A stretch of 64,000 nucleotides of DNA from Bordetella parapertussis (lineage in GTDB: Bacteria > Acidobacteriota > Terriglobia > Bryobacterales > Bryobacteraceae), in NCBI GenBank assembly GCA_943328975.2, contig CALQCC020000002.1:62001-126000 (forward strand), given 5' to 3'. The notes under the pieces are model-generated. The model did not search any database and was not told where the DNA came from. It worked only from the letters and a program-made list of their open reading frames with translations. A program made the translations under genes and the position numbers. Each line of letters starts with the position of its first letter. Positions within the stretch are counted from its first letter, which is position 1. Shown here piece after piece: positions 25,116-34,099 of this stretch.

Positions 25116-26813
25116 CTACTCCGGCAGTGCGAATACAAAGATGTTGCTGGAGTTGCTGGGGAGCAACTCAGGGGTCAGGCGATTCAGGCCGCTGCTCACT
25201 AGCGAGTTGCCGACGCTCACTGCTACGTACTGCTTGCCGTTGACTGCATACGAGATTGGGTAGCCGGTTACGGGCGAGCCTAGGTTGATGTCCCAGAGGA
25301 CGGCTCCGGTCTGGTCGTCGAAGGCGCGGAAGTGGCCGTTGGTGTCGCCGGTGAAGATGAGGCCGCCGCCGGTGGCTACGCTCGACATCATGCCGGCGCG
25401 TTGGTCGTAGCGCCACACGGTCTTGCCTGTTTCGACAGAGATCGCGAACAGAGTGCCGACCTTATCCGTACCGGTGGCGATCTGCGGACGGGCGTTCACA
25501 CCGTAGGCGGAATTGTCGTCCACTGCGGTGGAGGTGCTGCAGGTATTCTGCAGGCCGTAGTACATGATGTTCGTGCGCGGGCTGTACGCGCCTGCTTGGA
25601 AGCCCTTGCCGCCGTTTACTGTGGGGCAGACGAAGCGGACGTCGCCGGCTTTGTCGAAGATGGTCGCAGGGTTCACTGTCACCTTGCCAGTCGCGCCATC
25701 GATGCGCTGCACTACGTTCTGCAGCACGGTGGGACGGGCCCACAGGAACTCGCCGGTCTTGAGGTCGAGCGTGTAGACGATGCCGGTCTTGCCGGGGACG
25801 CCGGTGATCACCTTGCGGCGCTCGCCGGGTCGGATGCGGGGGTTGATCCACGTCACCTGGCTCGGGTCGGGGGCGAGGGCGGTTTCTACGATCAGGCGTT
25901 CAAAGGGATGGTCGAAATCCCAGTGGTCGACAACATGTTGGTAGTACCACACCATCTTGCCGGTGTCGGCGTTCAGCGCGAGCGTGGAGTTGTGATACAG
26001 GTACTCCTTGTCATTGCCGGCCAGGCGGTACTTCGGGGCCGGGGAGGTGACGGAGGTTCCCACGATCAAGAGGTTGGTTTCGGCGTCGAAGCTGGGGACC
26101 ATCCAGGCTCCCACGTGACGCCGGTTGGCGTCGGTGACGTTGCCCCAGGATTCATCGCCGGGTTCGTCGGGGCGCGGGATGGTGCGGGTGCGCCACAGTT
26201 CCTTGCCGGTGGTGGCGTCGTGCGCGGTGATGATGCAGCCGTTGGGGGTGAACTTGACCTCGCAGCCGCGGGTGGAGAAGATCTTGCCGTTGGCGATGAT
26301 GGGGCCGGAGGTTTCCTGCGCGGGGTCCTCACGATAATCCACGATGCGATTTTGCCAGGCCAGTTTGCCGGTGACGGCATTCAGAGCGAAGACGAAATCG
26401 TCGGCGCTGGTGTCGATGATGTTGTCGCCGTAGATGGCGAGGTTGCGATTGATGCTGGGGACGGGGATGAACTTGCCCAGGTCGGCGGGCACCGTGCGTT
26501 TGTACTCCCACTTGACTTCGCCGGTGGCCGCGTCCATCGCTTGGATGTAGTCGCTGGGGTTGGGCAGATACATCACGCCGTTGTGGACCAGCGGCGTCGC
26601 TTCCTGCACGCCCGGACCCATGCCGCGCGTCCAGACCAGTTTCAGCTTGCCGACGTTGGCTTTCGTGATCTGGTTCAGCGGGCTGTAGCCCCAGCTGTTG
26701 AGCGTGCGACGCCACATCAGCCAGTCAGCGGGATCGGGGTCGGCCAGCATCTTGTCGGTGACGGGCTGACCGAATGCGGCGATACTCACCAGGAAAAGAA
26801 CAAAGCGCTTCAT
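25116..26813 (-). CDS. PQQ-dependent alcohol dehydrogenase-type beta-propeller
   Basis: 565 residues from MKRFVLFLVSIAAFG (signal peptide); the longer open frame to 26993 runs into the next gene and has no family match. The propeller has repeated A-x-D-x-x-T-G-K-x-x-W blade motifs (AMDAATGEVKWEYK, ALNADTGKMVWYYQ, DDQTGAVLWDINLG) of methanol/ethanol-type quinoprotein dehydrogenases. There is no cytochrome domain in the chain, so electrons must pass to a separate haem protein; the monohaem gene eight bases upstream is the obvious candidate. Length fits the family (about 560-600). Substrate unknown. Confidence 0.9.
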   Translation of the reverse strand: MKRFVLFLVSIAAFGQPVTDKMLADPDPADWLMWRRTLNSWGYSPLNQITKANVGKLKLVWTRGMGPGVQEATPLVHNGVMYLPNPSDYIQAMDAATGEVKWEYKRTVPADLGKFIPVPSINRNLAIYGDNIIDTSADDFVFALNAVTGKLAWQNRIVDYREDPAQETSGPIIANGKIFSTRGCEVKFTPNGCIITAHDATTGKELWRTRTIPRPDEPGDESWGNVTDANRRHVGAWMVPSFDAETNLLIVGTSVTSPAPKYRLAGNDKEYLYHNSTLALNADTGKMVWYYQHVVDHWDFDHPFERLIVETALAPDPSQVTWINPRIRPGERRKVITGVPGKTGIVYTLDLKTGEFLWARPTVLQNVVQRIDGATGKVTVNPATIFDKAGDVRFVCPTVNGGKGFQAGAYSPRTNIMYYGLQNTCSTSTAVDDNSAYGVNARPQIATGTDKVGTLFAISVETGKTVWRYDQRAGMMSSVATGGGLIFTGDTNGHFRAFDDQTGAVLWDINLGSPVTGYPISYAVNGKQYVAVSVGNSLVSSGLNRLTPELLPSNSSNIFVFALPE

Positions 26814-26820
26814 GGGGCTC

Positions 26821-28014
26821 CTAGCGCCAGTAGGCTGGCAGGTTGGGTTTGGTTTCGCGCAGGATCTCCAGCGCGGCTCGGTTCTGGGGCTGCGAGAGCT
26901 CCTGGAACAGCCGACGGTAGACGCGTTCCTGTGCTTGCGGGTACATCTTATCGAAGATCTCAGTGTAGACCATGTAGGAGAGCGGGTATTCAAACAGGCG
27001 GGTCTTCAAGTTGAAGTCGCGCAGGGACCGACCCTTCGAATCGCGCGGGCCGCGCTGGGGGAACGTCTGGGTGAACGTGGAAACGCCCTTGACGGGACTG
27101 GTGAGTTTCGCTTCGTCGGCGAAGGTGAGGTACGAGACCAAGTTGTCGACTGCGGCGTTCAGCGACGCTTCGGTGGGGCGCTTCTTGTCCGCCATATCGG
27201 TGCTGCCCATGGCGCGGAACTGCGCGCTCAAGGCCGACATGTAGTAGACGGCGCGCGTCTGGTGTTCAAACGTCATCAGCGCGATCAAATCGCTGGTGGG
27301 AGCCAGGTACTTGGTCACGTCGATCTTGTTCGCCAGGCTGGTCACGTTTTGCGTGCCCTTGGTGTCGAGTTCAACGGGACGGTACGGATTGCGCGCCACG
27401 GCGTTGCCCAGATGCTTCATCGTGCCGTGCGTGCCGGTGACGTACCAGCCGCCCCAGCGGTCTTCGAAGGGAGTGCGGTGGTCGGTCACGTGGAACAGAT
27501 CGCCGCCCATAAAGAAGGGAGAGCCGTCGACGCCGGGATAGACGGTCGCTACGAAGGTGTGCGGGACCCAGGTATAGCCGTGGCAGGCCAAACAAAGGGA
27601 GCGGTCGGTTAGAATCTGAGGCTTGTCGACTTTCTTGGTCTCGATTGCGTAGAACTCCGTTCCATCCACGGGATCCGCTACGGTGATCTCGAAAAGTTGC
27701 CCGTTCTGGACCCGGCCCACCGAGACGGTGTCGTTAAAGTAGAGGGCGCGCGGGGTCTTGGGCCCGATCTTGTCCTGCTGCAGGCTAGTGCGGGAGAAAA
27801 CGAGGATCTGGGAGTCGATGGGGACGTCGAGTTCCTTGAGCAGGCTGGGGAAGTAACCCCACTTGGGGTCGTATTCGAGTTTGGTCTCGCCGGTCTCCAG
27901 TCGGTTCGCGAGTTTGGCGACTGCGTCGGTGCGCCCGCTAGGAGCTTGGGCGAGAAGTCCACCGAGGGTGGCGATCAGGGAAAAAGCGACGAGGCTAGGA
28001 ATCCAAGGGCGCAT
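26821..28014 (-). CDS. Secreted monohaem cytochrome-like protein
   Basis: 397 residues, signal peptide about 1-23. One haem c attachment site CLACH occurs at 141-145, flanked by DRSLCLACHGYTWVPHTF. The rest, including GGWYVTGTHGTMKHLGN and the long helical C-terminus, matches no family I can name. It is co-transcribed with the PQQ dehydrogenase (8 bases apart) and probably accepts its electrons or forms a complex with it in the periplasm. His residues near WVPHTF or THGTMKH could be the sixth haem ligand, but this is not decidable here. Confidence 0.82.
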   Translation of the reverse strand: MRPWIPSLVAFSLIATLGGLLAQAPSGRTDAVAKLANRLETGETKLEYDPKWGYFPSLLKELDVPIDSQILVFSRTSLQQDKIGPKTPRALYFNDTVSVGRVQNGQLFEITVADPVDGTEFYAIETKKVDKPQILTDRSLCLACHGYTWVPHTFVATVYPGVDGSPFFMGGDLFHVTDHRTPFEDRWGGWYVTGTHGTMKHLGNAVARNPYRPVELDTKGTQNVTSLANKIDVTKYLAPTSDLIALMTFEHQTRAVYYMSALSAQFRAMGSTDMADKKRPTEASLNAAVDNLVSYLTFADEAKLTSPVKGVSTFTQTFPQRGPRDSKGRSLRDFNLKTRLFEYPLSYMVYTEIFDKMYPQAQERVYRRLFQELSQPQNRAALEILRETKPNLPAYWR

Positions 28015-28036
28015 GTACCTTCATCGTCGCGCCGAA

Positions 28037-28492
28037 TTACTTCTTCTGCAAGGTGCCGCGGCAGGAAGCGGTTCCACAACCGCATTTATTGCTGCCGGTA
28101 TTCTTCTCGAAGTTGTAGTCGATGGTCAGTTCTTCGCCGCGTTTGATGGGGCGCAGGCTCATGTAAAGGATGTGACCTTTCATGATCCGGCCGACGAGAT
28201 TGGGCTCGCAACTGTGATTGATGATCTCCGCGCCGCTGCCGCCGACTGCGCCGTCGAGGGTCCAGTAGCTGTCGAGCGTGTAGAGATAGGTGTACTCACC
28301 TTCGCCGCGACGCTTGGTCTCCAAGCGATTGCAGCGTTCACCGGTGTACTCCATCACTTTGCGATTCGCGGGAATCGGCTCCAGCGCGTAGACGCCGAAG
28401 CGGTGAATCTTGGAGCGGCGGATCTCCATTTTATAGAAGACGAAACGCGGATCGAGTTTCGGATTACGAACGAGCGGAGTTCCTATGGCCAT
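28037..28492 (-). CDS. SET-domain protein (lysine methyltransferase-like)
   Basis: 151 residues, almost only a SET domain plus post-SET. SKIHRFGVYALEPIPANRKVMEYTG is the SET-N strand, INHSCEPN (91-98) and ELTIDYNF (121-128) are the cofactor and catalytic core, and C137-G-C139 with C144-RG forms the post-SET zinc cluster. It should transfer methyl groups from S-adenosylmethionine to lysines of some protein. The target in this bacterium is unknown. A TACAAT hexamer 17 bases before the ATG on the minus strand is a good -10 box, so it has its own promoter. Confidence 0.92.
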   Translation of the reverse strand: MAIGTPLVRNPKLDPRFVFYKMEIRRSKIHRFGVYALEPIPANRKVMEYTGERCNRLETKRRGEGEYTYLYTLDSYWTLDGAVGGSGAEIINHSCEPNLVGRIMKGHILYMSLRPIKRGEELTIDYNFEKNTGSNKCGCGTASCRGTLQKK

Positions 28493-28531
28493 AGATGTGA
28501 TTACGTTGTATTGTAGCTTGTGGCGCGGCGC

Positions 28532-29380
28532 CTAGGCGCCGAAACCGAAGAGGCGAATCGCGTTTTCCCTGAGGATGAGCGGGCGCACTTCATCTTTGAT
28601 GGCGATCTTCGCGAATTCGGCCATCCAACGGTCGGGTGTGAGCATCGGATAGTCGGAGCCGAACAGCATCTTGTTCTTGAGCATGTTGTTCGCGTACTGG
28701 ATCAAGGTGGGCGAGAAATACTTGGGCGACCAACCGGAGAGATCGATATACACCTGGGGCTTGTGTAAACAAACGGAGATGGCTTCGTCCTGCCAGGGGA
28801 ACGACGGGTGGGCCATGATGATCGGCATGTCGGGGAAGTCGACGGCGACGTCATCGATATCCATGGGGTTGCCGTACTTCAGCCGTACACCGCCACCGCC
28901 GGGCATGCCGGTTCCGATGCCGCTGTGGCCGGTGTGGAAGATGACGGGCATCTTGTGTTCCGCCATGACTTCGTAGAACGGATAGGCGCGGCGATCGCTG
29001 GGGAAGAATTCCTGTAGCGGCGGATGCAGCTTGAAGCCGCGAACGCCGTTGTTGCGGATCAAATTACGAGCTTCGTTGACCGCGTCCTGACCGCGCATGG
29101 GGTTCACGCTGGCGAAGGCGATCATGATGTCGCTGTTCTCTTGCGCGAACGCGGCCACATCCTCGTTGGGAACCTGCGGCCGGCCGGTGATGCGTTCGTC
29201 GACGCTGAAGACCACGCATCCGATGTTGCGGCTGCGGTAGTACTCGGCCAAGTCGGCGCGTTTGTAGGAGACTCCGGCGTTGCCGAAATATTTGCGCGCG
29301 GCTTCGTCGGCCTCATTGCCGGTTGGTTCGGATTCGATGTGGACGTGTGTATCGATCGCGATGAGTTTTTCGATGTTCAT
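28532..29380 (-). CDS. Amidohydrolase-family (ACMSD-like) metal-dependent hydrolase
   Basis: 282 residues, cytoplasmic TIM barrel. The first strand carries AIDTHVHI (H-x-H metal site), later GFKLHPPLQEF, FHTGHSG, IMAHPSF and FGSDYP (the conserved aspartate). This is the amidohydrolase-2 branch that includes decarboxylases of aromatic acids as well as hydrolases. It ends 39 bases before the SET gene and begins 12 bases after the stop of the beta-oxidation gene, so it is probably co-transcribed with it, which hints at aromatic or acyl degradation. Confidence 0.87.
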   Translation of the reverse strand: MNIEKLIAIDTHVHIESEPTGNEADEAARKYFGNAGVSYKRADLAEYYRSRNIGCVVFSVDERITGRPQVPNEDVAAFAQENSDIMIAFASVNPMRGQDAVNEARNLIRNNGVRGFKLHPPLQEFFPSDRRAYPFYEVMAEHKMPVIFHTGHSGIGTGMPGGGGVRLKYGNPMDIDDVAVDFPDMPIIMAHPSFPWQDEAISVCLHKPQVYIDLSGWSPKYFSPTLIQYANNMLKNKMLFGSDYPMLTPDRWMAEFAKIAIKDEVRPLILRENAIRLFGFGA

Positions 29381-29392
29381 GGGGAAGAACCT

Positions 29393-31519
29393 TTATTGTA
29401 CGGAACTGGCCTCATCCCATGCGGCGAAGGTACTTCCGCTTTCGGCGAGCTTTTTCAGCAGCGGTGCGGGAGCCCAGAGGTCGGAGCCGAATTGGCGTTC
29501 GAACTCGCAGATGCGGTCGTAGACTTTTTTCAAGCCGACCGTATCGCCGAACCACATCGGTCCGCCGCGCCAGGCGGGGAAGCCATAGCCGGTGGTGTAG
29601 ATCACGTCGATATCCGCGGCGCGGCCTGCGTGGCCTTCTTCCAGGATCTTTGCGCCTTCGTTGACCATGGCATAGAAGCAACGCTCGATGATTTCTTCGT
29701 TGGTGATCGCGCGGCGGGTGAAGCCGAGTTCGGCGGAGGTCTTTTCTACGATTTCGCGCACGGCGGGATCGGGCGACGCTTTCATCTTGTCGTCGTACTT
29801 GTACCAGCCGGCGCTGCGCTTCTGTCCCCAGCGCCCGGCTTCGTACAGACGATCGTGCACCACAGGTTTGCGAACACCCGGCTTGTCGAGATGCTTGTAC
29901 TCCTGACGCACGCGCCATAGAAGGTCGATGCCGCCCAGGTCGTCCACGGCGAAGATACCCATGGCCATGCCGAAGTCGGTGAGCACTTTGTCGACTTGTT
30001 CCGGCAGAGCGCCTTCTTCGACTAAGAACTGCGCCTCGCGCATGTAAGCGAACATCATGCGGTTGCCGACGAAGCCGCGGCCATTGCCGACGACGACGCC
30101 GATCTTCTTTAGTGTTTTCGCTACGGCTACAGCGGTGGCCAGCGTCTGGGGTGAGGTGGCCTTGCCACGCACGATCTCAACCAGGCGCATCACGTTCGCG
30201 GGACTGAAGAAGTGCAGCCCGACGACCATCTGCGGCCGAGAGGTCATGGCCGCGATAGCGTCGATGTCCAACGTGGAGGTGTTGGTCGCGAGCACACAAT
30301 CGGCCTTCGCAACCTTGTCGATGTCGGTGAAGAGCTGCTTCTTCACTTCCATGCTTTCAAATGCAGCTTCGATAATCAGGTCCGCTTCGTCGAAACCGTC
30401 ATAGGTGAGTTGGGTGTGGATCATCGCCATGCGCTGATCCATCACGGCCTGGGGTGTGCGTCCGCGCTGCACGCTACGGTTGTAATTCTTGGCGATGGTC
30501 GCGACGCCGCGATCCAGGGCTTCCTGCGTGGTGTCCTTGAGTAACACGGGGATGCCCGCGTTTACACAGGCCATCGCGATACCGCCGCCCATGGTGCCTG
30601 CGCCAATGATCCCGACCTTGCGAATCGGATATGTGGGGGTGTCTTTCGGCAATCCCGGAACCTTGCCCACTCCGCGTTCGGCGAAGAAGACGTGGATCAT
30701 GGCTTGGGCTTGCGGGGAAGCAAGTGACAAATTGGAGATCTCGCGCTCGCGCTTGCATCCGGCCTCGAACGGAAGTTTCGTCGCGGCCTCGATCGCGTCA
30801 ATGGCGAACAGCGGCGCGGTTTGATGCGGGCGGATCTTGCGAGCCAAGTCGCGTCCCGCAGCGAATGCCGCTTCGTTCTCCGCGGGGTTGCCGAGTTTGT
30901 CATTGCGATCACAGGTCTTGCTGACAGGGGAGTTTGCGATTTCGCGGGCGTACGCGCACGCACTCTGAAGTAGGTCGCCTTCGACCACCCGGTCGATCAA
31001 GCCCAACGTGAGCGATTCAGCGGCCTTCACCAACCGGCCCGATACGCACAATTCCACTGCGTTGGCCACGCCGACCAAACGCGGCAGACGCTGCGTTCCT
31101 TCGGCTCCGGGAATGATTCCGAGGTTTGCCTCCGGCGCGCCGAGCAGCGCATCGGGGCTGGCCACGCGATATTGTCCGGCCATGGCGAGCTCCAGTCCGC
31201 CGCCGAGCGCTGTGCCGTGAATCGCCATGACAACAGGCTTGGTGCAGTTTTCGACACGCGTCAACAGCGGGTGGATGTCCGGCCCGCCGGCTTCCGGATT
31301 GCGGGCCGCGGCTTCCAATTCCTTGATGTCGGCTCCAGCGATGAAAGTCTTGCCGCCGCCGATGATGACGATCGCACGCACCGCCGCATCCTGCTCCGCG
31401 GCAGCGACAGCATTCATGATCCCGTCCGGGACGCCTGGTCCTAACGCATTCACCGGAGGATTTTGGACCGTGATTACCGCCACGCCGTCCAGTTGAGTTA
31501 CCGCTACGAATTCACCCAT
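29393..31519 (-). CDS. Bifunctional enoyl-CoA hydratase / 3-hydroxyacyl-CoA dehydrogenase
   Basis: 708 residues, the domain order of FadB/FadJ. Residues 1-190 are a crotonase domain (AGADIKELEAAARN, GTALGGGLELAMAGQYRVA with the catalytic-region glycines). From about 300 a Rossmann domain begins (VGIIGAGTMGGGIAMACVNAG), followed by HFFSPANVMRLVEIV, the 3-hydroxyacyl-CoA dehydrogenase signature, and two C-terminal helical domains. It performs two successive beta-oxidation steps in the cytoplasm. The thiolase partner is not in this window. Start at 31519 matches the family N-terminus. Confidence 0.94.
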   Translation of the reverse strand: MGEFVAVTQLDGVAVITVQNPPVNALGPGVPDGIMNAVAAAEQDAAVRAIVIIGGGKTFIAGADIKELEAAARNPEAGGPDIHPLLTRVENCTKPVVMAIHGTALGGGLELAMAGQYRVASPDALLGAPEANLGIIPGAEGTQRLPRLVGVANAVELCVSGRLVKAAESLTLGLIDRVVEGDLLQSACAYAREIANSPVSKTCDRNDKLGNPAENEAAFAAGRDLARKIRPHQTAPLFAIDAIEAATKLPFEAGCKREREISNLSLASPQAQAMIHVFFAERGVGKVPGLPKDTPTYPIRKVGIIGAGTMGGGIAMACVNAGIPVLLKDTTQEALDRGVATIAKNYNRSVQRGRTPQAVMDQRMAMIHTQLTYDGFDEADLIIEAAFESMEVKKQLFTDIDKVAKADCVLATNTSTLDIDAIAAMTSRPQMVVGLHFFSPANVMRLVEIVRGKATSPQTLATAVAVAKTLKKIGVVVGNGRGFVGNRMMFAYMREAQFLVEEGALPEQVDKVLTDFGMAMGIFAVDDLGGIDLLWRVRQEYKHLDKPGVRKPVVHDRLYEAGRWGQKRSAGWYKYDDKMKASPDPAVREIVEKTSAELGFTRRAITNEEIIERCFYAMVNEGAKILEEGHAGRAADIDVIYTTGYGFPAWRGGPMWFGDTVGLKKVYDRICEFERQFGSDLWAPAPLLKKLAESGSTFAAWDEASSVQ

Positions 31520-31614
31520 GTGTTTAATCTTCGAGTTTACCGCGCCTGCTGCGCGCCTTGCGCCACGGGGTACCCTCCACCATAATCAGAGGGACCTTTT
31601 CGCGGAGGACTCAC

Positions 31615-33219
31615 ATGCTCAAACACTTCTTTCTCGTATCGACCGCGCTGACTGGATTGGCTCTCGCTCAGGCGCCGCCCGCCGCGGACGCCGTGCTGCG
31701 AAGCAACACCCGATTGGTTCTGCTGGACGTTATCGTCGCTAACGACAAGGGCACCGTTCGCGGGTTGGCCAAAGAAGATTTCGTTCTGGAAGACAAGGGC
31801 AAGAAGCAGACGATCGCGATCTTTGATATTACCGACACCGGGAAAGTTGGTCCCAAGGTTGAGCCGATACCTACGGGGGTTGCTACAAATCGATTCAACA
31901 GCAAAGGCGAGACGCCACGTAGTGCCACTGTGATTCTTTACGACCGGATCAACAGCGGTGCGGGCGACCAGGCGTTCGTTCGGACTCAAATCGTGAAGCT
32001 GCTCGCCGGATTGAGCGATACGGACCATGTTGGGTTCTATTCGCTGGCGTTCGACTTACAAGTGGTGCGCGATTACGATGAAGACGCCGCGCCCCTGGCA
32101 CGCGCGGCCAAAGCGCTGCTGCAAAGTAACACCGTACCCGATGCTTTTGCGCCCGAAGACAAGGCATTGTTCAAGCGCCTAGTAGACGCTCTCTCACCGG
32201 TGCAGCAACTGCAGCCCCAGGCTCGCGTAAACATCACTTACCCAGCTTTCGAGACAATCGCACGGCACCTGAACGGCGTGCCTGGGCGCAAGAACCTGCT
32301 GTGGATCACCAGCGTGTTCCCTCTGACCTACGGAAACTCGGTGGAGCGCCGCAAAAATGATGAAGCCGAAGTGGCGGCGTTTAAGAACAATTTGACTGAG
32401 GCGAACATTTCCATCTATCCAGTGGATCCGGGTGGCACAGGTGCCAGCTTTAATACGTCAGAGGGTGCACCCGTGGCGAATGAAGGCAGCCTGATGCCGG
32501 GAGCTTTGCGGAATTCGGCTGGCACATCCTCCATCACCAACGTGAGTACGTCCATGACGGGCAACCAGACGATGCTCATGCTGGCGGACGCGACGGGTGG
32601 CAAGGCATACCGGAACGCCAACGACATCGCTCCGGCTTTGCATGAGGTTCTGTCACTGGGCGATTACACCTATACGGTGGGCTTCTATCCGGACGAGAAA
32701 TTACTGGACAACAAGATCCATGATCTGAAAGTCTCTCTGGTGAAGAAGCCGGCCACGGACAAAGCCAAGACTACACATCGCAAGCAGTATTTGGCGTGGG
32801 GTCCGAAGTCTCCGCCGGAGGTGCAGATGAAACCCGCTATGGCGGAAATCATGTCGGACTCGCTGCTGGCGAAGGCGATCGGGCTCATGGCGGTGACCAA
32901 TCCTGATCCGGCGAAGCCCGGGACGCAAGTGATCGACCTGCGTATTACGGCGTCGGATATCCGGTTCGAACCGAAGGCGGAGCAGTGGACTGGCTCCTTC
33001 GAGATCGCCATCACCATGGAAGGCCGCACTGGCGCCAACATCAAGAGCTACAACCCAAACTTCTCCACCGATGTTCTGCGCCAAGTCGTCGCCAATGGAC
33101 TGGATGTGCGCGAGTCCATCGACACGGGAGGCGCGGGGGGCGCGTTCCGCATCTACATTCTGGATAAGACGACGGGCCTTGCGGGGAGTCTACGCTTACC
33201 GTTCGCGGGAACGAAGTAG
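31615..33219 (+). CDS. Secreted VWA-domain protein (acidobacterial VWFA-related type)
   Basis: 534 residues from ATG 31615, chosen because GCGGAGGA lies just before it and a signal peptide follows (MLKHFFLVSTALTGLALA). The early region has RLVLLDVIVANDKGTVRGLAKEDFVLEDKGKKQTI-type sequence (in short blocks), diagnostic of this protein type. The A domain replaces the strict DxSxS by VILYDRINSG, so the metal site is probably absent or altered. Residues 330-400 contain MLADATGGKAYRNANDI, also typical. The C-terminal 130 residues are unknown. It is the paralogue of the gene at 1998. Confidence 0.86.
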   Translation: MLKHFFLVSTALTGLALAQAPPAADAVLRSNTRLVLLDVIVANDKGTVRGLAKEDFVLEDKGKKQTIAIFDITDTGKVGPKVEPIPTGVATNRFNSKGETPRSATVILYDRINSGAGDQAFVRTQIVKLLAGLSDTDHVGFYSLAFDLQVVRDYDEDAAPLARAAKALLQSNTVPDAFAPEDKALFKRLVDALSPVQQLQPQARVNITYPAFETIARHLNGVPGRKNLLWITSVFPLTYGNSVERRKNDEAEVAAFKNNLTEANISIYPVDPGGTGASFNTSEGAPVANEGSLMPGALRNSAGTSSITNVSTSMTGNQTMLMLADATGGKAYRNANDIAPALHEVLSLGDYTYTVGFYPDEKLLDNKIHDLKVSLVKKPATDKAKTTHRKQYLAWGPKSPPEVQMKPAMAEIMSDSLLAKAIGLMAVTNPDPAKPGTQVIDLRITASDIRFEPKAEQWTGSFEIAITMEGRTGANIKSYNPNFSTDVLRQVVANGLDVRESIDTGGAGGAFRIYILDKTTGLAGSLRLPFAGTK

Positions 33220-33285
33220 CTCGGTCAGTTACTTGGACTGCGTGAGTTCTTTGCTAGTCTGATTTCTTCTAGGAGCCAAACTTAA

Positions 33286-33465
33286 ACAACACTGGCCCTA
33301 CAACAACTTCCTAACATGATCCAACCGTTCGTTACCATTCCAGTCGGAACAGCCTACAGTATCGGCACGATTGCTCCTAAGTTCGGCCAAATTGGTGGAA
33401 GTGTGCAGCTTGGACCTCCCTCCAGTGATTTGTTTTGGCCCTCAGTGGGGCTGCTGCGTTTTTAA
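33286..33465 (+). pseudogene. Remnant of a TNT-type NAD glycohydrolase toxin C-terminus
   Basis: The frame opening after a stop at 33283 encodes about 59 residues to the TAA at 33463; an ATG at 33316 gives 49. The segment IGTIAPKFGQIGGSVQLG followed by PPSSDLFW and a final GLLRF matches the end of TNT (tuberculosis necrotizing toxin) domains, which usually read G-x-I-A-P-x-F-G-Q-P-G-G-G-x-Q and end in a leucine-rich helix. TNT domains are the toxic tips of large secreted proteins. Here the upstream part is missing, so this is a fragment. Recognition is from memory of the family pattern. Confidence 0.6.
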
Positions 33466-33482
33466 AAATCGAGAGAACTCCA

Positions 33483-33968
33483 TTGACGCAACTCGTGACC
33501 GCTCTGAACTCGGCTTTACATTTGGAATTGATGGCAATCGAGCCGGTTCTTCATAACGGCAAGCCCCGTTATCCGTGTGCGGTGACGCTGCAAGACGGGA
33601 GGTTCTTGGAGTGTGTCTATCTTGTTCCCTATTCCTCACTATCTTTCGGTGGGAGCGATTGGATTCCGACCGGCGAAATAGCTTCAATTCATCAAAGTCC
33701 AGCGCGTCTAGCTGGCAGATTTGCTTCAGAGATACGCGCGTACGGTGAGTCGGGGAACGGATACTATACGTTTACGCTTTTGTTCTCGTGGTGGCGGCGC
33801 AAGAAATACTTAACATCGGTCGTCGATTTTGTGAAATACCCGCCCTTCACTGGCCCCAATGCTGTACGCGGGTTGGAACCTGGTGGTGTATTCCAATTGA
33901 ACGCACCAACCCGAGATCTAAAGATTCACTGGTGCGCGTTCATGGAGTCGGCGAACCCCTCATCATGA
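33483..33968 (+). CDS. Unknown protein after the toxin remnant (possible immunity protein)
   Basis: 161 residues from TTG 33483, which has GAGAG seven bases before it; TTG 33435 in the same frame would add 16 residues but overlaps the remnant. No signal peptide, membrane helix or known domain was recognised. Sequence is rich in aromatic residues (FSWWRRKKYLTSVVDFVKYPPF). Size, cytoplasmic character and position right after a toxin end fit an immunity protein for a TNT toxin, but nothing in the sequence proves it. The stretch is more AT-rich than its neighbours by eye. Confidence 0.55.
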   Translation: MTQLVTALNSALHLELMAIEPVLHNGKPRYPCAVTLQDGRFLECVYLVPYSSLSFGGSDWIPTGEIASIHQSPARLAGRFASEIRAYGESGNGYYTFTLLFSWWRRKKYLTSVVDFVKYPPFTGPNAVRGLEPGGVFQLNAPTRDLKIHWCAFMESANPSS

Positions 33969-34099
33969 CCGGGAAGTTCGCCCCCACACCGGCTCAACAC
34001 ACCGTTTGCGGTTTACAACCCACAGGCTAGTGCGCTGTAGCTCGAAGAACGTAAGTGGAAGCGCGGGCTACAGGGCAGCGGCACGGAGTAGCGCAACTG

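Noticed and set aside
25332-27014. 560-residue open frame on the plus strand
   Set aside because: It is antisense to the PQQ dehydrogenase and its neighbour; the sequence is a Gly/Val/Asp-rich mirror of GC-rich codons without domains.
34035-34073. Short inverted repeat CTGTAGC/GCTACAG
   Set aside because: Only seven pairs with a 25-base loop; too weak to call a terminator or element.
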